Under the pieces are notes generated by a model that saw only the letters and a list, made by a program, of their open reading frames with translations, was not told the DNA's origin and made no database searches. A stretch of 42,563 bases of DNA from an uncultured Saccharospirillaceae bacterium. Its GTDB lineage: Bacteria; Bacteroidota; Bacteroidia; Flavobacteriales_D; CAJJDF01. The position numbers and the translations under genes are program-made. The DNA lies in contig CATLPG010000024.1 of the NCBI GenBank assembly GCA_950054195.1, forward strand, positions 1 through 42,563. Direction: 5' to 3'. Below, in pieces: positions 20,077 to 27,231 of the stretch (within the stretch, counting starts at the first letter, position 1; every line of letters starts with the position of its first letter).

Positions 20077-21384
20077 TTATTTTTTTGGAAGATAATACAG
20101 TGTTACACTGTTTGATGGTACAAAATATTTCTTTGCTACTCTACGAATATCTTCTCTAGTTACTTTTCTATACTTTTCAATTTCTGTATTAATTAAATTA
20201 GCATCTCCATAATAGGTGTGATAATTAGCTAATGTTTCTGCAATACCAACTACTCTAGAGTTGCTTGAGATAAACTGAGCCTCCATTTGATTTTGAATTT
20301 TTTTGTATTCATTTTCAGTAATCAAATCAGTTTTAAGTTGATTAATTACGGCATCCATTTCTTCTGCCACTTTCTCTACTTCTACTCCCGCATTAGCTAA
20401 GCCCAAAGCAATGAACGAACCAGATTGATCTAAAGAATATGGGAAACCAGCTGCCATTAATGCTAATTGCTTATCATCAACCAGAGTTTTGTACATTCTT
20501 GCACTCTTACCTCCTGATAAAATAGTTGCTATCATGTCCAAAGCATAAGCGTCTTCGTTGGTTTGTCCAACAGTTTTGTATGCTTTAAAAACTCCAGGTA
20601 ACTGAATGTTATCATAAACAGTATCTACAATTTTGTTTTTTAATAATGCTTGATCTACCGTTGGTCTAGTAATAGCTGTTTCACCTTTTGGAATTGTACT
20701 AAAATATTTTTTAATGTACTTTTTTGCTTCAGCAATATCAATATCTCCTGCAATACTCAATGTAGCATTGTTAGGTACGTAATACTTATCGTAAAATGCT
20801 TGGAAATCTGAAATTTCTGCTGCATTTAAATCTTCGAATGATCCTATTGGAGTATGCTCATACGCTTGGTTAGCATAAATTCTCTTGAACATTTCCTCTG
20901 CAAAGGTAGAATATGGTTGGCTATAACGTTGTCTTTTCTCTTCTTTTACAACCTCTCTTTGGTTATCAACACCATCTTGATTAATTACAGCATTAAGCAT
21001 ACGCTCACTTTCCATCCATAATCCTAATTCCAATTGATTAGATGGTAAAACTTCATAATAGAACGTTCGGTCATTAGAAGTATTTGCATTTATGGTACCT
21101 CCTACTGATTGAACAATCTTTGCATACTCATCTCTTCCTATATTTTTTGATTCTTCAAACATTAAATGTTCAAAAAAGTGGGCATATCCCGTTTTACCTT
21201 TTTCTTCATCTTTAGAACCAACCTCATACAATACAGTTACAGCAACAATAGGTGTGCTGTGATCTTCATGTAAAATAACATGTAACCCATTATCAAGGGT
21301 ATACTCCTCAAATTTGATATTGCTCTTTTGAGCAAAAACCTGCCCAGCTAAAAACAAGCCAGATAGCAAAAGAATTTTCTTCAT
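20077..21384 (-). CDS. M16-family zinc peptidase, active subunit
   Basis: A 435-residue peptidase with a signal peptide ending near QVFAQ. The inverted zinc motif HFFEH sits at residues 69-73, in GYAHFFEHLMFEES. The distal glutamate is expected at 148/149 in NQREVVKEEKR, the usual ~75 residues later. The second half has the SxxxxLxxKK-type M16_C pattern without a second zinc site. It likely degrades peptides in the periplasm with the silent partner encoded immediately downstream. A -7 box lies about 40 nt upstream (21425-21432), so this gene leads a two-gene operon ending at 17834-17858. Substrate unknown. Confidence 0.95.
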   Translation of the reverse strand: MKKILLLSGLFLAGQVFAQKSNIKFEEYTLDNGLHVILHEDHSTPIVAVTVLYEVGSKDEEKGKTGYAHFFEHLMFEESKNIGRDEYAKIVQSVGGTINANTSNDRTFYYEVLPSNQLELGLWMESERMLNAVINQDGVDNQREVVKEEKRQRYSQPYSTFAEEMFKRIYANQAYEHTPIGSFEDLNAAEISDFQAFYDKYYVPNNATLSIAGDIDIAEAKKYIKKYFSTIPKGETAITRPTVDQALLKNKIVDTVYDNIQLPGVFKAYKTVGQTNEDAYALDMIATILSGGKSARMYKTLVDDKQLALMAAGFPYSLDQSGSFIALGLANAGVEVEKVAEEMDAVINQLKTDLITENEYKKIQNQMEAQFISSNSRVVGIAETLANYHTYYGDANLINTEIEKYRKVTREDIRRVAKKYFVPSNSVTLYYLPKK

Positions 21385-21424
21385 AATTACTTATAAACTT
21401 TAGTTACTAATTAAGTATAAGTTT

Positions 21425-21432
21425 CAAATGTA
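21425..21432 (-). promoter_or_regulatory. Bacteroidota -7 box for the M16 operon
   Basis: The minus strand reads TACATTTG, an exact match to TAnnTTTG, 41 nt upstream of the ATG at 21384. No clear -33 TTG at the usual spacing. Confidence 0.45.
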
Positions 21433-21521
21433 ACAAAATAGATTGTTTTGAATATACTGGGAATGGATTAATGGTTTCTAAAAGTGATAAACGGATCAGA
21501 CAAATGTTTATAGTTTTAAAA

Positions 21522-21550
21522 AATGTTAAGAGTTAAAGCTTTTTAACATT
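21522..21550. repeat. inverted repeat AATGTTAA / TTAACATT in the divergent intergenic region
   Basis: Arms at 21522-21529 and 21543-21550 are perfectly complementary with a 13-nt spacer. The right part, TTTTAACAT, is the same 9-mer as the half-site of the palindrome at 40022-40039. It lies 43-71 bp upstream of the plus-strand gene at 21593 and may be an operator. In AT-rich DNA, chance is a serious alternative. Confidence 0.35.
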
Positions 21551-21578
21551 GTTCCTAGTCAATAATGAAAGTACTTTG
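21549..21578 (+). promoter_or_regulatory. possible promoter for the 219-residue protein
   Basis: TTG at 21549-21551 and TACTTTG at 21572-21578 (one base shorter than TAnnTTTG) are 20 bp apart, close to Bacteroidota -33/-7 spacing. The start codon is 15 nt further on, so the leader would be very short. Confidence 0.25.
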
Positions 21579-21592
21579 AGTTTCTTTCTGAG

Positions 21593-22252
21593 ATGAAAAA
21601 GAAAGTAATACAGATTAGTTTAACATTGTTTCAATTAACAATGTTTTTAAGTAATTTTTGTCAAACGGATTCTACAAATAAAACATCAAAGATTGTTCAT
21701 GTGCATGGAAAAGTATATGATCAAACAAACAAGCATCCCTTGCCTTTTGTTGGTGTAACTATTCAATCAATTAAAAAAGGGACATCAACAAGTAATATAG
21801 GAAGTTTTTTCATTTCTTGTTATAGTGGAGACACACTTCAATTTTCATTTATTGGTTACAAAAACCTTGTACTACCTATTCAAACAGATACTGGTACATC
21901 TTTATTTCTAGAAGTATTTATGAAAGAGGATACTATACTTTTAAAAGAAAAAGAAGTGTATCCCTGGCCATCTAGAGAACAATTTAAAGATGCCTTTGTT
22001 AACACTAACCTCCCTTCTAGTGAACAACAAATTGCCATGAAAAATCTTGATCAAAACATATTAAACGGTAAGATGAATGCTTATGAACTTCCTCTTTATG
22101 AAAGAAATTATAAAACTTTTCTAAATGAAATGGATAGACAAAGAAAAACTAGATATAAAATTTCTCCATTTCAAGACATGTTCACTGTAGGCAAGTCATT
22201 AAAATCAATCAAAAAACTTGTAAAGAAAAAAAAGCCCATCAAGTTATTGTAA
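21593..22252 (+). CDS. carboxypeptidase-regulatory-like domain protein, exported
   Basis: A 219-residue protein with a signal peptide ending near SNFCQ. Residues about 33-112 form a CarboxypepD_reg-like beta-sandwich (VHGKVYDQTNKHPLPFVGVTI, then FSFIGYKN), the module often found at the N-terminus of TonB-dependent receptors. There is no receptor barrel here. The C-terminal half is charged and ends in a very basic tail (KKLVKKKK). Stand-alone proteins of this kind are common in Bacteroidota, usually of unknown function. It is 115 bp upstream of a TonB-dependent receptor that begins with the same module, but that receptor has its own promoter box. Confidence 0.85.
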   Translation: MKKKVIQISLTLFQLTMFLSNFCQTDSTNKTSKIVHVHGKVYDQTNKHPLPFVGVTIQSIKKGTSTSNIGSFFISCYSGDTLQFSFIGYKNLVLPIQTDTGTSLFLEVFMKEDTILLKEKEVYPWPSREQFKDAFVNTNLPSSEQQIAMKNLDQNILNGKMNAYELPLYERNYKTFLNEMDRQRKTRYKISPFQDMFTVGKSLKSIKKLVKKKKPIKLL

Positions 22253-22326
22253 CCAAAAAATAAGTAATTGCCTCATGATATAATACATTCCATTCTTCTC
22301 CGTTAGGTACACCGTAGATTTATCTT

Positions 22327-22334
22327 TACTTTTG
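22327..22334 (+). promoter_or_regulatory. Bacteroidota -7 box for the TonB-dependent receptor gene
   Basis: TACTTTTG matches TAnnTTTG exactly, 33 nt upstream of the ATG at 22368. A -33 TTG at the expected distance is not evident. Confidence 0.5.
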
Positions 22335-22367
22335 CTTTCTTTTAAATCAAACAATACTAAACGTTAA

Positions 22368-25034
22368 ATGAAGAAACTTCTTGCTCTTTTTCTATTAATT
22401 ACAGTAGGTAGTCACCTGCTAGGGCAAGAAATGGCGACCATCAAAGGAACTATAGTCGATCAGTTAGGCCGAACTGTGCCTGATGCAAACATAACCGTAA
22501 GAGGAACAGCTTATGGCACAACATCAGATGAAGCGGGAAAGTATGAATTTAAAGTTCCTGCAAATGAAACCTTAAGACTTAGATTTTCTAACATTCAGTA
22601 TCAAACACGCTTATTTCGATTAGAATTAGAGCCTAACCAAATAAAGGTTTTAAATATTGAGTTTGATTTAAGAACATTAGGACCTATTGTTATTAGCGAC
22701 AGACAAAAACGTACCATGGAAGATCTTTTTGTGATCGTTGATGGTGAAAAAATCCCCTCTACTAGTGGCAATTTTGAAGATATTGTAAAAACGGCAGGAC
22801 TTGGAGTATCATCAGCCAATGAATTATCCTCTGGATATAACGTAAGAGGCGGAAATTTCGAAGAAAACCTCATTTACGTGAATGACATAGAGATTTACCG
22901 TCCTTTCCTTGCCCGATCTGGGCAACAAGAAGGGTTAAGTTTTATTAACTCCGCCTTGGTAGATCAAATCAGTTTTTCTGCTGGTGGATTTGATGCCAAA
23001 TATGGGGATAAACTTTCTTCTGTGCTTGATGTCACTTATCGTAAGCCCAGAGAAAATAAAGGCTCTTTTTCTGCTAGCTTGTTAGGTGTAAATGGTCACT
23101 TTGAAGGTTTATCAAAAAATCAACTTTGGACACACACTACTGGAGCCAGATATCGTACAAATAGATATTTATTAGGTGCACTTGATACTAAGGGAGATTA
23201 CCGACCAACATTTGCAGATATTCAAACATATGTTACTTACACTCCTAACGATAAGTGGGAGCACTCCTTTTTAGGGAATTACGCACTTAACAAATACCTC
23301 GTTGTTCCTGAAAACAGAGAAACTAGTTTTGGATCCATTAATCAAGCATTAAAGTTTACTGTGTTTTTTGACGGACAAGAAGTTACCCAATATCAAACCT
23401 TTACAGGTGCTTTTACCAGTGCTTTTACGCCCAATGATTCGACAACACTTAAATTTATTGGATCAGCATTTAGAACACTACAAGATGAAAACTTTGATGT
23501 TGAAGGTCAATACTTACTTGATGAACTTGAAAGAGATCCTGGATCTGACGATTTTGGTGATGTAGCCTTTAATATAGGGGTTGGAGGTTTTTTAAGACAT
23601 GCTAGAAATCAATTGGATGCTACAGTTTTAACTCTTCAGCACAAAGGAGAACGAAGAAATAAAAAAAGAAAATTACTTTGGGGTGTAAAAGCTCAGCATG
23701 ACATCATCAACGATAAACTAAAAGAATGGAATGTATTGGACTCTGCTGGATATTTAGCTCCTAGAGATGAAGATTCTGTTGGCTATGTAGATTCATCTGC
23801 TCAACCTTATCAATTTTTAAATGTGAACGATTTACTTATAGCTGAAAACAACGTAAACACGTTTAGATTTTCTGCCTACATCCAACAATCGTGGAATTTG
23901 ATGGAAATCATTGATAAAAAATTTACTAAAACCAAAGTACTCGATGATACAACCTATCAAGTAGATACAACTATTCAAACCAGTAAAGGATTTAATATAA
24001 ATGCTGGTATTAGAGGAAACTATTGGACGTTTAATAATGAATTTGTAATTAGCCCAAGAGCATCCATAGAGTACCGTCCAAGCTGGTTATACCTTAATAA
24101 AAAAGGACAAATAAAGAAGCATAACATCTCCTTTCGATTTGCCAGTGGAGTATATCAGCAACCTCCCTTCTATCGTGAATATAGAAGATTTGACGGTAGC
24201 ATAAATGATAATATCCAAGCACAACGTTCTATTCATTTTGTATTAGGTGGTGACTACATCTTTAAAATGTGGGATAAAGACTTCAAATTCACTTCTGAAA
24301 CATACTATAAAATACTTGATCGTGTGATTCCTTATGATATTGATAATGTGCGTATACGCTATTATGCCGAAAACAATGCTAAGGCATTTTCTAGAGGAAT
24401 TGACTTCAAAATAAATGGTCGTTTCATTGCCGATTTAGAATCATGGGCTACTCTTTCGATTATGCAAACTAAAATTGATATTGCTAATGATCAATTTTTC
24501 GCATATGTCAACACAAATGGTGAAACGATTATTCCAGGAATAACAGCAAATGATACCATTGCTGATTCATTAACTTACTTCCCAGGCTATCTACCTAGAC
24601 CAACAGATCAGCGTATTTCCTTTGGGTTGTTCTTCCAAGATAAAATGCCTAAAGTTTGGAATTCAAAAAACACCAAGTGGGATACATTTAAAGTAAATAT
24701 GAACTTCATTTTTGCCACTGGATTCCCATACCTAAGCAAAGACATACTTACAAATCCTGTTTATGAGGAAAACAAGTTTATTCCTAGAACACCAAGGTAT
24801 ATTAGAGCTGACATAGGGTTTGTAAAAGATTTTATCTCTAAAGAATATCCTTCCAAAAAGAAATTTTGGAAACAGTTTGAAGAACTTTCACTTAGCTTAG
24901 AAATTTTCAACTTTTTAGGTATTGACAATACAGTTTCTTACAATTTTATTCGAGCAACAAACGGTCAAAAATATGCAATTCCTAACCGCTTAACTGCTCG
25001 TAGATTTAATCTAAAACTTATTGGTAAGTTCTAA
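22368..25034 (+). CDS. TonB-dependent outer-membrane receptor with N-terminal carboxypeptidase-regulatory-like domain
   Basis: An 888-residue outer-membrane protein. Signal peptide 1-20 (ending GSHLLGQ). CarboxypepD_reg-like domain at about 23-105 (IKGTIVDQLGRTVPDANITV). Plug domain at about 135-225 with SGYNVRGGNFEENLIYVNDI and the GGFDAKYGDKLSSVLDV stretch typical of the plug end. The rest is a 22-strand barrel rich in aromatic girdles, ending in a terminal Phe (RRFNLKLIGKF), as outer-membrane proteins do. No SusD-like gene is adjacent, so it is not a classic SusCD glycan system. The substrate (metal chelate, vitamin, peptide or sugar) cannot be told from sequence. rsgA follows 91 bp downstream. 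Confidence 0.95.
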   Translation: MKKLLALFLLITVGSHLLGQEMATIKGTIVDQLGRTVPDANITVRGTAYGTTSDEAGKYEFKVPANETLRLRFSNIQYQTRLFRLELEPNQIKVLNIEFDLRTLGPIVISDRQKRTMEDLFVIVDGEKIPSTSGNFEDIVKTAGLGVSSANELSSGYNVRGGNFEENLIYVNDIEIYRPFLARSGQQEGLSFINSALVDQISFSAGGFDAKYGDKLSSVLDVTYRKPRENKGSFSASLLGVNGHFEGLSKNQLWTHTTGARYRTNRYLLGALDTKGDYRPTFADIQTYVTYTPNDKWEHSFLGNYALNKYLVVPENRETSFGSINQALKFTVFFDGQEVTQYQTFTGAFTSAFTPNDSTTLKFIGSAFRTLQDENFDVEGQYLLDELERDPGSDDFGDVAFNIGVGGFLRHARNQLDATVLTLQHKGERRNKKRKLLWGVKAQHDIINDKLKEWNVLDSAGYLAPRDEDSVGYVDSSAQPYQFLNVNDLLIAENNVNTFRFSAYIQQSWNLMEIIDKKFTKTKVLDDTTYQVDTTIQTSKGFNINAGIRGNYWTFNNEFVISPRASIEYRPSWLYLNKKGQIKKHNISFRFASGVYQQPPFYREYRRFDGSINDNIQAQRSIHFVLGGDYIFKMWDKDFKFTSETYYKILDRVIPYDIDNVRIRYYAENNAKAFSRGIDFKINGRFIADLESWATLSIMQTKIDIANDQFFAYVNTNGETIIPGITANDTIADSLTYFPGYLPRPTDQRISFGLFFQDKMPKVWNSKNTKWDTFKVNMNFIFATGFPYLSKDILTNPVYEENKFIPRTPRYIRADIGFVKDFISKEYPSKKKFWKQFEELSLSLEIFNFLGIDNTVSYNFIRATNGQKYAIPNRLTARRFNLKLIGKF

Positions 25035-25113
25035 TTTTTAAGATCTATTTATTCTGTAAACAACTTTAAAAACTATTTTTAGCTAAACGCAATAAAAAGT
25101 TTTTAGAATCTCA

Positions 25114-25121
25114 TATTTTTG
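25114..25121 (+). promoter_or_regulatory. possible -7 box immediately before the rsgA GTG start
   Basis: TATTTTTG matches TAnnTTTG and ends 4 nt before the GTG start at 25126. If used, the transcript would begin at or next to the start codon (leaderless). The region is T-rich, so a chance match is possible. Confidence 0.3.
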
Positions 25122-25125
25122 TTTT

Positions 25126-26073
25126 GTGCAAAAAGGATTAGTTATAAAATCTACCGGTAGTTGGTACCAAGTAAAAAGTGAAGCCAACGAAATTGTAGAA
25201 TGTCGTATTAAAGGAAAATTCCGTTTAAAAGGCATTGACACAACAAATCCTATCGCTGTTGGCGATCAAGTTGAGTTTGAAATGATCGAGGATGGTACTG
25301 GAGTTATAAAAACTATTGAGCCTAGAAAAAACTATATCATTAGGAAATCAGTTAACCTATCCAAAAAGGCACATATTATTGCTAGCAATATTGATCAAGC
25401 ATTTTTAATTGTTACATTAAAAAATCCACAAACCTATCCTTCTTTTATCGATCGTTTTTTAGTCTCTGCAGAAGCTTATGATATTCCTGTAACACTATTA
25501 TTTAACAAAATTGATCTTTTGGATACTAAAGAAAGGGAAGAACTCAATCAACTGATTGGCATCTATGAGGCTATTGGGTATGCTTGTTTAAGTATTTCAG
25601 TAAAAGAAAATGAGAACATTGATCCAATAAAGGAAGAATTCAAAAACAAATCTTCAGTTATTGGTGGTCATTCTGGTGTAGGTAAATCATCACTTATAAA
25701 TGCATTAGATCCAAACCTTGATATTCGTGTTGGAGAAATTTCAGATAGCCATAAACAAGGAAAACACACAACTACCTTTGCCGAAATGCACGAATTAAAT
25801 TTTGGAGGCTACATTATAGATACTCCAGGTATTCGTGGATTAGGCTTGGTTGATATCGAAAAAGAAAATTTAGCACATTATTACCCAGAGATGGCAGAAC
25901 TTATGCACGCATGCAAGTTTCATAACTGTGTTCATATTAACGAGCCTAAATGTGCTATTAAAGAAGCTGTGGATGAAGGAGAAATTTCAATATCAAGATA
26001 CAACACCTACCTCTCTCTTTACCATGAAAATGACGATGAAAACTATCGGGAAAATCTTTATGGTCCAAAATAA
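25126..26073 (+). CDS. rsgA: ribosome small subunit-dependent GTPase A
   Basis: RsgA is a circularly permuted GTPase that checks late maturation of the 30S subunit. The 315 residues show an N-terminal OB-fold (CRIKGKFRLKG, then PIAVGDQVEFE). The GTPase motifs occur in permuted order: G4 FNKID (about 126-130), then G1 GHSGVGKSS (about 183-191), then G3 DTPGIRGLG. The C-terminal zinc-binding CKFHNCVHINEPKC supplies the Cys/His ligands. The start is GTG at 25126; upstream in-frame sequence has no better candidate, and the encoded N-terminus aligns with the usual beginning of the OB-fold (GLVIKSTGSWYQVK). Gene order with the surface genes on both sides appears incidental. Confidence 0.97.
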   Translation: MQKGLVIKSTGSWYQVKSEANEIVECRIKGKFRLKGIDTTNPIAVGDQVEFEMIEDGTGVIKTIEPRKNYIIRKSVNLSKKAHIIASNIDQAFLIVTLKNPQTYPSFIDRFLVSAEAYDIPVTLLFNKIDLLDTKEREELNQLIGIYEAIGYACLSISVKENENIDPIKEEFKNKSSVIGGHSGVGKSSLINALDPNLDIRVGEISDSHKQGKHTTTFAEMHELNFGGYIIDTPGIRGLGLVDIEKENLAHYYPEMAELMHACKFHNCVHINEPKCAIKEAVDEGEISISRYNTYLSLYHENDDENYRENLYGPK

Positions 26074-26145
26074 AAATTAATTTCCTGTAACTTTTCGCCT
26101 CTCTCAATTGTTTTACTATCAGAAACAGATAAAAAGAGCGTTGTT

Positions 26146-27108
26146 ATGGAAAAGAGGGGATATATATTATTACTTGTAGTTGCATTTTTTACGATAAATA
26201 GTTGGTCACAAGATCCTGAATTTACTCAGTTTTATGCTAATCAACTGTATTTAAACCCTGCTTTTGCAGGCTCACATAACTGTCCAAGAGTGAATCTTAA
26301 CTACAGGAACCAATGGCCAGGATTATCAGGCACATTTGTTACACATAGTGTTTCATACGATCAAGGTTTACGATTTATCAAAGGTGGAGGCGGTGGATTA
26401 CTAATTACAAATGATGTAGCCGCTAAAACATTATCAACCTTAAATGTATCAGGGATTTATGCTCAACAATTTCGGTTAACTAGAGACGTAAGTCTACGAT
26501 TTGGTGCTCAAGTTACCTATTACCAAAAAAAATTAGATTGGAACAAACTCACCTTTGGTGATATGATTGATCCTCGAAGAGGTTTTGTTTATCAAACAGC
26601 AGATGTACCAAGAGGAGGAAACACACGAGGTGTAGATTTTTCAGCTGGTGCTCTATTATTTAGCAAACGATTTTATGCTGGTATAGCCGTTCACCATTTA
26701 GCAGAACCTAATGAAAGCTTAGTTCAAGGAAATAGTCCATTACCTAGAAAGTATACAGGGCATGCGGGAGCGTTAATTCCATTATCCGAAAGTAAGTATA
26801 GTGATAATGATGCTCAAATTTCACCTAATATTTTGTTTCGTCAGCAAGGAACATTTCAACAGTTAAACTTAGGACTTTATGTTACTAAAGGAAGTTTTTG
26901 GGGAGGTGTTTGGTACAGAAATGCTGATGCCTTTATTCTCTTAGTTGGGTTACAATCAAATGGATTTAAAATAGGGTATAGTTATGATGTTACCACCAGT
27001 AAGCTAACTCTTGCTACTGCTGGATCACACGAAATTTCATTGGGGATGAACTTTACATGTAGACCTCCAATTAAACGATATCGAACAGTCAGTTGTCCAT
27101 CCTTTTAG
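26146..27108 (+). CDS. PorP/SprF-family type IX secretion outer-membrane protein
   Basis: A 320-residue PorP/SprF-family beta-barrel. Signal peptide ends near NSWSQ. The family signature follows directly: DPEFTQFYANQLYLNPAFAG, then NYRNQWPGL at about residues 22-62, with SVSYDQ soon after. The rest alternates short hydrophobic strands, as in a barrel. SprF-like proteins are needed for secretion and attachment of type B (gliding-motility-associated C-terminal domain) cargo and are usually encoded next to one. Here a type B cargo gene follows at 27232. A near -7 box (TAACTTTT at 26088-26095, last base differing from consensus) lies 51 nt upstream. Individual family names (PorP versus SprF) cannot be settled without phylogeny. 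Confidence 0.94.
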   Translation: MEKRGYILLLVVAFFTINSWSQDPEFTQFYANQLYLNPAFAGSHNCPRVNLNYRNQWPGLSGTFVTHSVSYDQGLRFIKGGGGGLLITNDVAAKTLSTLNVSGIYAQQFRLTRDVSLRFGAQVTYYQKKLDWNKLTFGDMIDPRRGFVYQTADVPRGGNTRGVDFSAGALLFSKRFYAGIAVHHLAEPNESLVQGNSPLPRKYTGHAGALIPLSESKYSDNDAQISPNILFRQQGTFQQLNLGLYVTKGSFWGGVWYRNADAFILLVGLQSNGFKIGYSYDVTTSKLTLATAGSHEISLGMNFTCRPPIKRYRTVSCPSF

Positions 27109-27118
27109 ACTGTTCGGT
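27080..27118 (+). repeat. inverted repeat spanning the porP/sprF-like stop codon
   Basis: CGAACAGTC (27082-27090) and GACTGTTCG (27108-27116) are perfectly complementary, extended by a T-G and an A-T pair, with a 17-nt loop. The stop codon TAG (27106-27108) is at the edge of the right arm. A terminator hairpin follows 15 nt later. It may protect the 3' end of the transcript or affect termination. Confidence 0.45.
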
Positions 27119-27132
27119 TGAAAGACCAGTAC

Positions 27133-27158
27133 AAAGGTCACCTTTACGGGTGGCCTTT
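27133..27158 (+). terminator. intrinsic terminator between porP/sprF-like gene and its cargo gene
   Basis: AAAGGTCACC (27133-27142) and GGTGGCCTTT (27149-27158) form a 10-bp stem (one G-T pair) with a 6-nt loop, followed by TGTGTTT. It is 25 nt after the stop. It lies inside the longest open frame of the next gene, which argues that the next gene starts later, at ATG 27232. Confidence 0.7.
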
Positions 27159-27231
27159 TGTGTTTAGAATTAATGCGCTAAGCCAAGCAACCAAGTCAAT
27201 CATTATTCGTATACTAGTTAAGAATTTAAAC

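Noticed and set aside
22368-25034. SusCD-type glycan uptake locus
   Set aside because: Only the TonB-dependent receptor is present; there is no SusD-like lipoprotein or glycoside hydrolase next to it.
27118-27231. TTG start 38 codons upstream of the FG-GAP cargo gene
   Set aside because: This extension runs over an intrinsic terminator and would bury the signal peptide; ATG at 27232 fits better.
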